Assembly (NCBI RefSeq): GCF_018476525.1
Contig: NZ_JAHCST010000003.1
Span: 124,001-188,000 of the forward strand
Source: Acrocarpospora catenulata
GTDB taxonomy: Bacteria > Actinomycetota > Actinomycetes > Streptosporangiales > Streptosporangiaceae
Direction of reading: 5' to 3'
DNA length: 64,000 nt
Shown: positions 16,942 through 24,406 of the stretch, piece after piece
Position numbering within the stretch: the stretch's first letter is position 1
Layout: every line of letters starts with the position of its first letter
The notes under the pieces: model-generated
The model's database searches: none
Seen by the model: only the letters and a program-made list of their open reading frames with translations
What the model was told of the DNA's origin: nothing
Position numbers and translations under genes: made by a program

Positions 16942-17033
16942 ATTAACGAGAAACCCATCCCATAGACAGCCGCCCCGCCTCCGACCAGAGAGCTCGCCGC
17001 TGCGGCTGTCCAGATCACGACTTTCTCGTTAAT
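16942..17033. repeat. 92-base palindromic element, copy 1
   Basis: The element has outer arms ATTAACGAGAAA (16942-16953) and its exact complement (17022-17033), 11-base spacers, inner arms GACAGCCGC (16965-16973) and its exact complement (17002-17010), and a 28-base core. It is symmetric: 12-11-9-28-9-11-12. The reverse complement matches 49788-49879 at 76 of 92 positions without gaps. It starts 15 bases after the ABC ATPase stop and ends 73 bases before the SPFH gene. It looks like a non-autonomous palindromic repeat or a conserved 3'-end RNA structure; no transposase is visible. Confidence 0.88.
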
Positions 17034-17106
17034 ATGTCACCTTTCTGTCCGTAAAAGCACTGAACCAAATAGCATTCCAGTCGGGGTCAAAGACTGGAGT
17101 GTGTCC

Positions 17107-18054
17107 ATGGTTCAGCTCATCGCCGCCCTGATCGTGGTCGCCGTCGCGGGGTTCGTCCTGGCCAGAGCGATCAGAATCGTGCCGCAGGCAACGTCCAGAA
17201 TCGTGGAGCGTTTCGGTCGTTACCACCGCACCCTCAACGCCGGCCTCAACATCGTGGTGCCGTTCATCGACCGCGTCCGCGTCGAGGTGGACCTGCGCGA
17301 GCAGGTCGTCACGTTCCCCCCGCAGCCGGTCATCACCTCCGACAACCTGGTCGTCTCCATCGACACCGTCATCTACTTCCAGGTCACCGACCCCAAGGCG
17401 GCCACGTACGAGATCGCCAGCTTCATCGTCGCGGTGGAGCAGCTGACCGTCACCACCCTGCGGAACGTGGTCGGCGGCATGGACCTGGAGCGCACCCTCA
17501 CCTCGCGCGAGGAGATCAACACCGAGCTGCGCGGGGTGCTGGACGACGCCACCGGCAAGTGGGGCATCCGGGTCAACCGGGTGGAGCTCAAGGCGATCGA
17601 CCCGCCCGCCTCCATCCAGGACTCGATGGAGAAGCAGATGCGGGCCGACCGGGACAAGCGCGCCGCCATCCTCACCGCCGAGGGCAACAAGCAGTCCGCC
17701 ATCCTGACCGCCCAGGGCGAGCGGGAGGCCGCGGTGCTCCGGGCGCGCGGCGAGGCCGAGTCGGTGGTGCTCCGCGCGCAGGCCGACGCGGAGGCGCGGG
17801 CGATGCGGGCCAAGGGCGAGGCGGACGCCATCGCCATGGTCTTCAAGGCCATCCACGAGGGCGCCCCGGACGACCGGCTGCTCGCCTACCAGTACCTGAC
17901 GACGCTGCCCGAGATCGCCAAGGGCGACGCCAACAAGCTCTGGATCGTGCCCTCCGAGATGGGCCGGGCCCTGGAGAACCTGGGCGGCCTGTTCAGCCCG
18001 CCCAAGAATGAGCGCACGGCCATCCAGCAGGACGGTGGCACCCCCGCCTCATGA
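17107..18054 (+). CDS. SPFH/Band-7 membrane protein (stomatin/prohibitin-like)
   Basis: A 315-residue membrane scaffold protein. An N-terminal anchor (about 3-24) is followed by the SPFH domain with RIVERFGRYHRTLNAGLN, RVEVDLREQVVTFPPQPVIT and DNLVVSIDTVIYFQVTDP. A helical coiled-coil part rich in EAExVLRAQAEAEARA-type repeats runs from about 175 to 250. Such proteins oligomerise in membrane microdomains and often partner NfeD proteins or proteases; none is encoded next to it here. The ATG at 17107 sits 7 bases after GGAG and is preferred to the GTG at 17101, which is too close. Confidence 0.92.
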   Translation: MVQLIAALIVVAVAGFVLARAIRIVPQATSRIVERFGRYHRTLNAGLNIVVPFIDRVRVEVDLREQVVTFPPQPVITSDNLVVSIDTVIYFQVTDPKAATYEIASFIVAVEQLTVTTLRNVVGGMDLERTLTSREEINTELRGVLDDATGKWGIRVNRVELKAIDPPASIQDSMEKQMRADRDKRAAILTAEGNKQSAILTAQGEREAAVLRARGEAESVVLRAQADAEARAMRAKGEADAIAMVFKAIHEGAPDDRLLAYQYLTTLPEIAKGDANKLWIVPSEMGRALENLGGLFSPPKNERTAIQQDGGTPAS

Positions 18055-18111
18055 TCCGGTACGGCGGTCGCCGTAGCATCGGGCGACAGCCGTACCGGAA
18101 TTGGGGGATAT

Positions 18112-18858
18112 GTGACGCCGCTGGAAGCGGCCGCCGTGCTGGCGGCCGGGGTCGGGGCCGGTGGCATCAATGCCGTGGTCGGGTCGGGCTCGCTCATCAC
18201 GTTTCCGACCCTGGTGGCGATCGGGTACCCGCCGGTCGTGGCCAACGTGTCCAACAACATCGGGCTGGTGCCCGGCGGGGTCACCGGTGTGCTCGGGTAT
18301 CGGGCGGAGCTGACCGGGCAGCGGGCGCGGCTGGTCCGGCTGGGCACCGGTTCTGTGCTCGGATCGCTGGTCGGCGGATTTCTGCTGCTCTGGTTGCCGG
18401 AGTCGGCGTTCAAGGTGATCGTGCCGGCGCTGATCGCGGTGGCCCTGGTGCTGGTGGTGATCCAGCCCTGGCTGAACCAGCGGCTGGTCCGGCGGCGCGC
18501 TCACGCGGTCGCCGGGCCCTGGCTCTGGCTGTGCGTGTTCGCGGCCGGGATGTACGGCGGCTACTTCGGGGCCGCGCAGGGCGTGGTGCTGATCGGCATG
18601 ATGGGCCTGTTCCTCGATGAGTCGCTGCAACGGCTGAACGCCGCCAAGAACCTGCTCTCGCTGCTGGTGAACACGGCGGCCGCGGTGCTGTTCGTGCTGA
18701 TCGCCGAGGTGGACTGGACGGTGGTGGCGCTGATCGCGATCGGGTCGGCGGTGGGCGGGTTCCTGGGCGCGCGGATCGGCCGGCGGCTGCCCGCCCCCCT
18801 GCTCCGCGGGGTGATCGTGGTGGTCGGCGTCCTCGCCATCATCAAGCTCTTGTCCTGA
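18112..18858 (+). CDS. TauE/SafE-family membrane permease
   Basis: A 248-residue membrane protein, the second TauE/SafE family member here. It has the paired signatures AAGVGAGGINAVVGSGSLITFP near the start (cited in family form) and AGMYGGYFGAAQGVVLIGMM in the second half, with about eight hydrophobic segments. Family members move sulfite, sulfoacetate or related anions, usually outward. The GTG start follows GGGGGATAT. It lies 57 bases after the SPFH gene on the same strand, so cotranscription is possible. The substrate is unknown. Confidence 0.9.
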   Translation: MTPLEAAAVLAAGVGAGGINAVVGSGSLITFPTLVAIGYPPVVANVSNNIGLVPGGVTGVLGYRAELTGQRARLVRLGTGSVLGSLVGGFLLLWLPESAFKVIVPALIAVALVLVVIQPWLNQRLVRRRAHAVAGPWLWLCVFAAGMYGGYFGAAQGVVLIGMMGLFLDESLQRLNAAKNLLSLLVNTAAAVLFVLIAEVDWTVVALIAIGSAVGGFLGARIGRRLPAPLLRGVIVVVGVLAIIKLLS

Positions 18859-18871
18859 AAAATGCGTACAT

Positions 18872-19123
18872 ATGCTCGAAAATGGGTATGCCGAGGGTGT
18901 GAAAGGCGATCGGGTAGAAATCGTCATCGACGCGGGGGGCACCCCGCGGAACTATGAGGTCGTCGCCACCAAGGCCGGGCGCCGGGTGGAGGTGACCACC
19001 GGGCGGGGCATCGTCGAGGTGAGCGAAGTCACCAGGAACGGCACCCCGGTGCGTACCGCCCGCTTCATGTCCAGTCGCATTCTGGCGCTCGTCGAGCACC
19101 CGAAGGATCAGGTCAAGGAGTGA
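18872..19123 (+). CDS. Small conserved hypothetical protein
   Basis: An 83-residue soluble, beta-rich protein (RVEIVIDAGGTPRNYEVVAT, then RRVEVTTGRGIVEVSEVTRN). I do not recognise a named family. It starts 14 bases after the TauE gene and its 3' end overlaps the convergent HD-hydrolase gene by 11 bases. An in-frame GTG at 18899 is an alternative start that would remove nine residues. Codon usage fits the neighbours. The alternating hydrophobic pattern suggests a small barrel or sheet, but no catalytic residues stand out. Confidence 0.68.
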   Translation: MLENGYAEGVKGDRVEIVIDAGGTPRNYEVVATKAGRRVEVTTGRGIVEVSEVTRNGTPVRTARFMSSRILALVEHPKDQVKE

Positions 19124-19733
19124 GGTGGCCGCGCGCCACCGACGTCTCCACCAGGTCGACCGCGAACGCCCCCAGGGTGGGTGAGCCCTCCTCGATGATG
19201 GCCACCTTCTCCCGCACCTGCCGGGCGGTCACCTTGTAGAGCGACCAGGTGCCGCCCTCGTTGTGATGGTTGGCCATGATCGGCGCCAGCCGGTCCAGCG
19301 CCTTGGCGAACCGGGCCTCCGGCGTCCTGCGCTCCTCGAACTCGTCCCAGAGCGCCCGGAACTCCGCCGCCTGCTCGGGCGGGAGCAGACCGAAGATCCG
19401 GTCCGCGGCGGCCTGTTCGAGACCGGGCTGGGCCTCGACCGCCGCCTGGTCGTAGATGAAGGTGTCCCCGGCGTCGATCTCCACGATGTCGTGCACGAGT
19501 AACATCCGGACCACCCGGTCCAGGTCCGCCCCGGGAGGCGCGTGCTCCGCCATGACCAGCGCGAACATCCCCAGATGCCAGGAGTGCTCCGCGTCGTTCT
19601 CGCGCCGCGAGCCGTCGATGAGGGTGTTGCGGCGGATCACCCGCTTGAGCTTGTCGATCTCCAGCAGGAAGGCGATCTGGTCGTGCAGGCGGCTCTGGGC
19701 GTGCGGGCGGTTCTGGTGGTGCGCGGTGGTCAC
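19113..19733 (-). CDS. HD-domain hydrolase (YfbR/HDDC2-like nucleotidase)
   Basis: A 206-residue HD-superfamily phosphohydrolase. The metal-binding motifs are visible: ENDAEHSWHLG (first His), LLVHDIVEIDAGD (HD pair) and a later LDRLAPIMANHHNEGG. This matches the HD_3/YfbR-like group, which hydrolyses 5'-deoxynucleoside monophosphates. A TAGGCT hexamer lies exactly 12 to 7 bases upstream of its GTG, so the mRNA is probably leaderless. It is convergent with the small protein at 18872. The exact substrate is inferred from the family. Confidence 0.87.
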   Translation of the reverse strand: MTTAHHQNRPHAQSRLHDQIAFLLEIDKLKRVIRRNTLIDGSRRENDAEHSWHLGMFALVMAEHAPPGADLDRVVRMLLVHDIVEIDAGDTFIYDQAAVEAQPGLEQAAADRIFGLLPPEQAAEFRALWDEFEERRTPEARFAKALDRLAPIMANHHNEGGTWSLYKVTARQVREKVAIIEEGSPTLGAFAVDLVETSVARGHLTP

Positions 19734-19756
19734 CCGGAAAGCCTAATCCGGGATGA

Positions 19757-21895
19757 TCACTCCGCGCCCGCCGTTGACAGGATCACCGGCACCCCGTTGA
19801 AGACCGCGTTGCCGGAGAGCGGGTCGATTACGTCCTCGTCGGTGAGCGTGTTGACGTTCACGCCGGGGTGCTTGGCGGCCACCGCCTGGGTGCTGTCCTG
19901 GTGGCCCCAGCCGTGCGGCAGGCTGACCACGCCGGGCATGATCGTGTCGGTCGGCTCCACCGGCACGACCAGCTCGCCCTTGGCCGAGCGCACCCGCGCC
20001 TGGCCCGCCAGGCCTAGCCGGGCCACGTCGGCGGGGTGGATCTGGAGCGTGCACCGGTTGCTGCCGCCGACCAGCGGGTCCACGTTGTGCAGCCAGCTGT
20101 TGTTGGAGCGCAGGTGCCGCCGGCCGATCAGCACGAACTCGGGCGCCGGTTCGGCCAGCCGGGCGCGGAGCCGTACCAGGTCGGACAGGATCGGGGCCGG
20201 GGCCAGTTCGATCCGGCCCGAGGCGGTGGTCAGGTTGCCCGGCAGGCGGGGCTCCAGCGGGCCCAGGTCGATGCCGTGCGGGTGGTCCAGCAGGGTGCGC
20301 AGGGAGAGCGTGCCGCCGTTCCACTCGCCGTACGGGCCGAGCCGGAGCATCGCGTCCAGCCGGCGTTCCGCGCCGGTGGCCCCGGTCAGCGCGGCCCGGT
20401 CGCCCGGGGTGTCGCGGAGCAGCTGGTCCAGGATCAGCTCGTCCAGCGCGGCCGGGTCGGCGTCCGCGCCCTGCCCGGCGGCGATCATCGCCAGCCGGGC
20501 CAGGATCTCGGTCTCCGCGGGCCCTCCGTCCAGCGGTAGCACCGGCGGCGAGTAGCGGGCGTAGTTGCGCACCGCGAAGCCGAGCAGCGCGAAGTCGAAG
20601 TGCCCCGCCTGGAGCATGCGCGGCGGCGGCAGGATCACGTGCGCGTGCCTGGTCGTCTCGTTCAGGTACGGATCGACGCTGACCATGAACTCCAGCCGCC
20701 GCAGGGCCCGCTCCAGCCGCCCGCCGCCCGGCGCCGACAGCACCGGGTTCCCGGCGATCGTGACCAGCGCCCGGATCCGCCCCTCGCCCGGCGTCTCGAT
20801 CTCCTCCGCCAGCGCCGCCACCGGCAGTTCGCCGTTGGCCTCCGGCAGCCCCCGCACCCGGCTGTGCCACCGCCCGGTCCGGTACGGCTTGCGCCGCGGC
20901 GGCCCCTCGGTGGCCGGACGCGGGAACATCACCCCGCCGGGCCGGTCGAGGTTGCCGGTGAGCACGTTGAGCACGTCCACCAGCCACTGGGTGAGCGTGC
21001 CGAACTCGGCCGTGCAGGTGCCGAGCCGGGCGTACACGGCGGCGGCCGGGGCGGCGGCCAGCTCCCGGGCCAGCCGGGTGATCACCTCGGCCGGGACCCC
21101 GCAGGCCCGCGCGGCGGCCTCGGCCGGGAAGTCGCTGGTCGCCTCGCGTACCTCGTCCAGGCCGTTGACCGGCGCCGACACCCGGACCAGGTCCTCGGCG
21201 AAGAGCGTGTGCGCGATCCCGGCCAGTAGGAAGGCGTCGGCGCCGGGCCGGACGAACACGTGCTCGTCGGCCAGGTCGGCGGTGCGGGTGCGGCGTGGGT
21301 CGACCACCACCAGCCGGCCGCCGCGCGCCCGCAGCGCCTTCAGCCGCCCGGGGAAGTCCGGCGCGGTGCAGAGCGAGCCGTTGGACTCCAGCGGGTTGGC
21401 GCCCAGCATCAGCAGGTAGCTCGTGCGGTCCAGGTCGGGGACCGGGATGGTCAGCGGGTGGCCGAACATCAGCCCCGCCGAGACGTGCTTGGGCATCTGG
21501 TCGGCGGTGCTGGCGGAGAAGACGTTCCTGGTGCCGAGCGCGCGGGCCACGGCGGGGCCGTACAGGGCGCCGGCCATGGTGTGGGCGTTCGGGTTGCCCA
21601 GGTAGATCGCCCGCGCCGGCCCCGGCACCGCGCCCAGGCCACGCTCCACCACCGCGTACGCCTCCGGCCAGGAGACCTCGCGCCACCCGTCGCCGTCCCG
21701 GACCATGGGGGCGCGGAGCCGGTCGGGGTCCTCGTCCAGGCGGCCGAGGGAGGCGCCCTTGGGGCAGATGAAGCCCCTGCTGAACGGGTCCTCGCGGTCG
21801 CCACGCACGTCGGTGACCTGGCCGTCGTCGTCGAGGGTGAGTTTCAGGCCGCAGACGGCCTCGCAGAGCGGGCAGGTCCGGTAGACGGTGCGCAC
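19757..21895 (-). CDS. Molybdopterin-dependent oxidoreductase
   Basis: A 712-residue member of the DMSO-reductase family. The 4Fe-4S site is CPLCEAVC plus ICPKG (Cys8, 11, 15, 44). The cofactor-binding parts include GANPLESNGS and VVDPRRTRTADLADEHV, and the C-terminal molydop-binding domain has NSWLHNVDPLVGGSNRCTLQ. There is no Tat signal, so it is probably cytoplasmic, closer to assimilatory or formate-dehydrogenase-like enzymes. The substrate is unknown and no electron-transfer subunit is adjacent. The GTG start follows AGGAG by 6 bases. A leader with two competing hairpins precedes it. Confidence 0.88.
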   Translation of the reverse strand: MRTVYRTCPLCEAVCGLKLTLDDDGQVTDVRGDREDPFSRGFICPKGASLGRLDEDPDRLRAPMVRDGDGWREVSWPEAYAVVERGLGAVPGPARAIYLGNPNAHTMAGALYGPAVARALGTRNVFSASTADQMPKHVSAGLMFGHPLTIPVPDLDRTSYLLMLGANPLESNGSLCTAPDFPGRLKALRARGGRLVVVDPRRTRTADLADEHVFVRPGADAFLLAGIAHTLFAEDLVRVSAPVNGLDEVREATSDFPAEAAARACGVPAEVITRLARELAAAPAAAVYARLGTCTAEFGTLTQWLVDVLNVLTGNLDRPGGVMFPRPATEGPPRRKPYRTGRWHSRVRGLPEANGELPVAALAEEIETPGEGRIRALVTIAGNPVLSAPGGGRLERALRRLEFMVSVDPYLNETTRHAHVILPPPRMLQAGHFDFALLGFAVRNYARYSPPVLPLDGGPAETEILARLAMIAAGQGADADPAALDELILDQLLRDTPGDRAALTGATGAERRLDAMLRLGPYGEWNGGTLSLRTLLDHPHGIDLGPLEPRLPGNLTTASGRIELAPAPILSDLVRLRARLAEPAPEFVLIGRRHLRSNNSWLHNVDPLVGGSNRCTLQIHPADVARLGLAGQARVRSAKGELVVPVEPTDTIMPGVVSLPHGWGHQDSTQAVAAKHPGVNVNTLTDEDVIDPLSGNAVFNGVPVILSTAGAE

Positions 21896-21921
21896 GGCGG
21901 CTCCTAAAGCTCGGCCAGGCC

Positions 21922-21980
21922 CCGGGGGAAGCCCCCGCGGGAAGCCCCAGAACAGAATATGGCTCTGGGGCTTCCCCCGG
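21922..21980 (-). promoter_or_regulatory. Two mutually exclusive hairpins in the oxidoreductase leader
   Basis: In minus-strand RNA the 5' segment (21980-21964) can pair with either of two downstream copies of its complement. One stem is 13 perfect pairs, 21964-21976 with 21939-21951 (12-base loop). The other is 14 perfect pairs, 21967-21980 with 21922-21935. The two cannot form together, as in attenuators. The distal arm ends 17 bases before the ribosome-binding site of the molybdopterin oxidoreductase. Confidence 0.6.
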
Positions 21981-22017
21981 CGCCCTGACGCCCCCGCGGA
22001 TCGCCAAGGCACCCCTC

Positions 22018-22056
22018 CCGGGCCGGTCTCTGTCCACCCCACGGAGACCGGCCCGG
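22018..22056 (-). terminator. Hairpin terminator after the small gene at 22063
   Basis: A perfect 13-base stem (22018-22030 with 22044-22056, 13-base loop) starts 6 bases after the stop of the minus-strand gene 22063-22284. No U-tract follows, which is common for actinobacterial terminators. Confidence 0.7.
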
Positions 22057-22062
22057 CCCAGA

Positions 22063-22284
22063 TCAGCTCAGCGCGGCCATCCGGCCGACCTCTTCCAGCT
22101 CCCGGACGATGTCGAATCGGGGGTCGCGGTAGTGCCGGGCGCCGAACCCCGACCGGGTGATCGTCCACTCCAGCTCGAAGGCCCACCGGTCCTGCGCGGC
22201 GCAGAGCCGCCGGTCCATGCCGTCCAGAAGCAGAATGAGCTGGGCCTTGCATAGCAAGAGTGCGTGTGTACCGTGGAGAGACAT
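22063..22284 (-). CDS. Small hypothetical protein
   Basis: A 73-residue protein that I do not recognise. It has a helical, Leu-rich N-terminus (HALLLCKAQLILLLDGMDRR) and a charged second half (ITRSGFGARHYRDPRFDIVR). The ATG is preceded by AAAGGAG at a 6-base spacing, and a strong hairpin terminator follows the stop, which together support a real, separately transcribed gene. The N-terminal helix is amphipathic rather than a clear membrane anchor. It lies between the molybdopterin oxidoreductase and the divergent XRE regulator. Confidence 0.65.
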   Translation of the reverse strand: MSLHGTHALLLCKAQLILLLDGMDRRLCAAQDRWAFELEWTITRSGFGARHYRDPRFDIVRELEEVGRMAALS

Positions 22285-22632
22285 AGGAGACTCCTTTTCG
22301 GTGGCTTCGAGCGGAGCTCTCAGGCCGGGTCGTCGGTGGCAGCCTTCGACCCGGCCTATTTCTTTGCGCCGTCGCAAAGAGGGGTGATAGCTGATGGGGT
22401 CGGCGCCATTGCCGGGTTCGCAGCCCCCGCTGCAAGATCATCGGTGGGGGGTAATGATCTAGAGTGAACCTTCCTGTCTCGATCGTCGCTCAGAAGAGAA
22501 TTGTCGGCAAGACATGACGTAAGAAAAAATGCGGAATACACTGCAACAGCCGGTGCAATTTGCATACGATGCGGGTGGCCCCTCCGTAGGGGCCGGCCAG
22601 CTCGCTCGAGGTGCGAAGGGACGGTGGTTGGA
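22285..22632. other. Divergent control region of the small gene and XRE regulator
   Basis: This 348-base region holds a hairpin CTTTGCG-CCGT-CGCAAAG (22362-22379) and an inverted repeat AGATCAT (22435-22441) / ATGATCT (22454-22460). Near 22540-22571 is a TGCAA-rich stretch ending in TACGAT that could be the regulator's promoter. The inverted repeat is a candidate operator. I see no gene here. Confidence 0.5.
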
Positions 22633-23496
22633 ATGGCGTATGTCGAGACTCCGGCCCCCCGTCGGCGGCGCCTCGCTCAGGAACTGCGCCGTATCCGCGA
22701 AGCCACCGAGATGACCGGTGAGGAAGCGGCTAGGCGTGTGGGCTGGTCCGCCGCGAAGGTCAGTCGTATCGAGACGGCGAAGACGTTCCCCAGCGAGGAC
22801 GACATCGTCACCCTGGCCAACCTGTACGGGGTTGGCGGTGTCGTATTAGGGGATGTGCTGAAACTCCGTAAAGATGCCACCCAAAAAGGCTGGTGGGAGA
22901 AATACAACGCCGCCCTTGATCAGGGCTATATGGCGTATCTGGGACTGGAAGCCGAAGCCATCGTGATGCGGAACTGGGAGTCGACCATCGTTCCCGGTCT
23001 TCTCCAGACGGAGGGGTACATCAAGGCGCTCCTTGGGAAGGTCCTGCACCCGGTGAACCAGATCCCGCCAATCTGGTCGCATCACCGTGTCGAGGCGCGA
23101 CTGGAGCGCCAACGGCGGCACCTGTACGGGCCGGAGCCGGTGACCCTGCACGCGATCATCGACGAGGCGACCCTGCGTCGCACCGTCGGGGGCCCGAGGA
23201 TCATGCTGGAGCAGCTCCAGCACCTCGAAGCCGTTTCCGAGCGCCCCAACGTGAAGCTCAGGATCATCACCGAGCGAACGCAGTCACCAGTGCCGACAGG
23301 ACCATTCGTGCATTTCACTTTTCGTGACTTCCCTGACACCGTCTACCTGGAAGACCTCATAGGCGGGCGTTTCGTCGAGGACGCGGAAGACGTCTTCTAC
23401 TACGAGCGAGCCTTCGAGCACCTGACGGAGGTGGCTCTCGACGAGCCCAGATCGCGGCTTCTCATTCGGGACACGATGGCGTACTGGCAGACATAG
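22633..23496 (+). CDS. XRE-family regulator with DUF5753 domain
   Basis: A 287-residue protein. The N-terminal HTH-XRE domain (about 10-70) includes LRRIREATEMTGEEAARRVG and WSAAKVSRIETAKT. The DUF5753 domain (about 100-285) has the typical WESTIVPGLLQTEGYIKALL, LHAIIDEATLRRTVGG and VYLEDL blocks. This architecture is the WhiJ/AbaA-like regulator class of mycelial actinomycetes. These act with small DUF397 proteins, two of which follow here. An in-frame GTG at 22624 is an alternative start. It may control sporulation or secondary metabolism, by family only. Confidence 0.9.
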   Translation: MAYVETPAPRRRRLAQELRRIREATEMTGEEAARRVGWSAAKVSRIETAKTFPSEDDIVTLANLYGVGGVVLGDVLKLRKDATQKGWWEKYNAALDQGYMAYLGLEAEAIVMRNWESTIVPGLLQTEGYIKALLGKVLHPVNQIPPIWSHHRVEARLERQRRHLYGPEPVTLHAIIDEATLRRTVGGPRIMLEQLQHLEAVSERPNVKLRIITERTQSPVPTGPFVHFTFRDFPDTVYLEDLIGGRFVEDAEDVFYYERAFEHLTEVALDEPRSRLLIRDTMAYWQT

Positions 23497-23528
23497 GCGT
23501 CTCCAGCACGCGGGATGGATAGCTCGAT

Positions 23529-23723
23529 ATGAACACCGACGGCGTCGCCTGGAAGAAGAGCTCCTTCAGCGCGAACGGCAACTGCGTCGAGGTCGCTCGC
23601 CTGCAGAACGGAAATGTGGGGGTCCGGGACAGCAAGGACCGGGACGGCCACGCCCTGGTCTTCACGCCCCGCGAGTGGGTGGCCTTCGTCAAGGGTGTGA
23701 AGGACGCCGAGTTCGATCTTTAG
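23529..23723 (+). CDS. DUF397 protein
   Basis: A 64-residue DUF397 protein with the diagnostic pattern WKKSSFSANGNCVEVARL, then VRDSKDRDGHALVFTPREW and a C-terminal helix AFVKGVKDAEF. In Streptomyces, DUF397 proteins are encoded beside XRE/DUF5753 regulators and modulate them; BldB-like proteins are related partners. It lies 32 bases downstream of the regulator at 22633 on the same strand and should be cotranscribed with it. Confidence 0.92.
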   Translation: MNTDGVAWKKSSFSANGNCVEVARLQNGNVGVRDSKDRDGHALVFTPREWVAFVKGVKDAEFDL

Positions 23724-24074
23724 CAGTAAAGACGGCCCCAGTGCTGGAACACCGGAGCCGTCCAGGAACCACCCATCGGGGCCGGCCCGCCTCTCTCACA
23801 AACCGAGCCGGTCCTCCGGCCGGCGGCACGCAAGATCATGAGCCGTCGGACTGGCCCATCATTCCACGGCTCGCAGGGTGCCCCCGCACGACCGCTACCT
23901 GGGGATATTCATGGCAATCGCCCGCGACGTCACGTTTCCGCCGGATCGGCAGCGCACGGTTGTAGTGGTGTGTCGGCAATCGGGCAATATGGCTGGATTG
24001 CACTAATTTATGTTCTTGAGTAATTGCTCACGCGCCTTCATCCTGATATCGCCTTCGAGGTAAAGGGGTGGGGA
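23724..24074 (+). other. Gap between the two DUF397 genes
   Basis: A 351-base stretch. Some frames are open for 60 to 96 codons but lack recognisable motifs or ribosome-binding sites. Its right half (about 23940-24060) is more AT-rich than the surroundings and may contain a promoter for the second DUF397 gene. Nothing else is supported. Confidence 0.5.
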
Positions 24075-24278
24075 GTGCTGAAGATCGACCTGTCCGAGGC
24101 CGACTGGCGCAAGAGTCGCTACAGCATCAACGGGAACTGCGTGGAATTCGCGCGACTGGACGCGGCTCACGTAGGGATCAGGGACAGCAAGGATCGCGAC
24201 GGGGCGGTTCTGATCTTTGCTGTGTCCGAATGGGCGGCTTTCATCAACGGAGTGAAAGCCGGGGAATTCGAGGTCTGA
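24075..24278 (+). CDS. DUF397 protein, second copy
   Basis: A 67-residue DUF397 protein with WRKSRYSINGNCVEFARLDA and VGIRDSKDRDGAVLIFAVSE, ending in a helix AFINGVKAGEF like its neighbour. About half of its residues match the copy at 23529, so the two are paralogues. The GTG at 24075 is chosen because AAAGGGG precedes it by 6 bases; the frame is open further upstream but lacks a good start. A hairpin terminator follows. It probably also partners the XRE/DUF5753 regulator. Confidence 0.88.
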   Translation: MLKIDLSEADWRKSRYSINGNCVEFARLDAAHVGIRDSKDRDGAVLIFAVSEWAAFINGVKAGEFEV

Positions 24279-24308
24279 GGGCCGCTGGCCGGCCGCGGTG
24301 AGGCAAGG

Positions 24309-24338
24309 CCCGCGCCCGGGCTGGGGCGCGGGTCTTTC
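24309..24338 (+). terminator. Intrinsic terminator after the XRE/DUF397 cluster
   Basis: CCCGCGCCC (24309-24317) pairs perfectly with 24324-24332 across a 6-base loop, followed by the T-rich tail TCTTTCT. It lies 30 bases after the second DUF397 stop and closes the cluster. Confidence 0.78.
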
Positions 24339-24406
24339 TGGTCGTAAACCTGAAGTCTCAGGGGTTCTCCGCAGTCCAGTCTGCCCAGAGGCGGGCCGGG
24401 GATGGC

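Noticed and set aside
16138-18858. Single transport system made of the orphan ABC ATPase, SPFH protein and TauE permease
   Set aside because: TauE-type permeases work without ATPases, and a 180-base gap with the palindromic element separates the ATPase from the rest, so the grouping is not supported.
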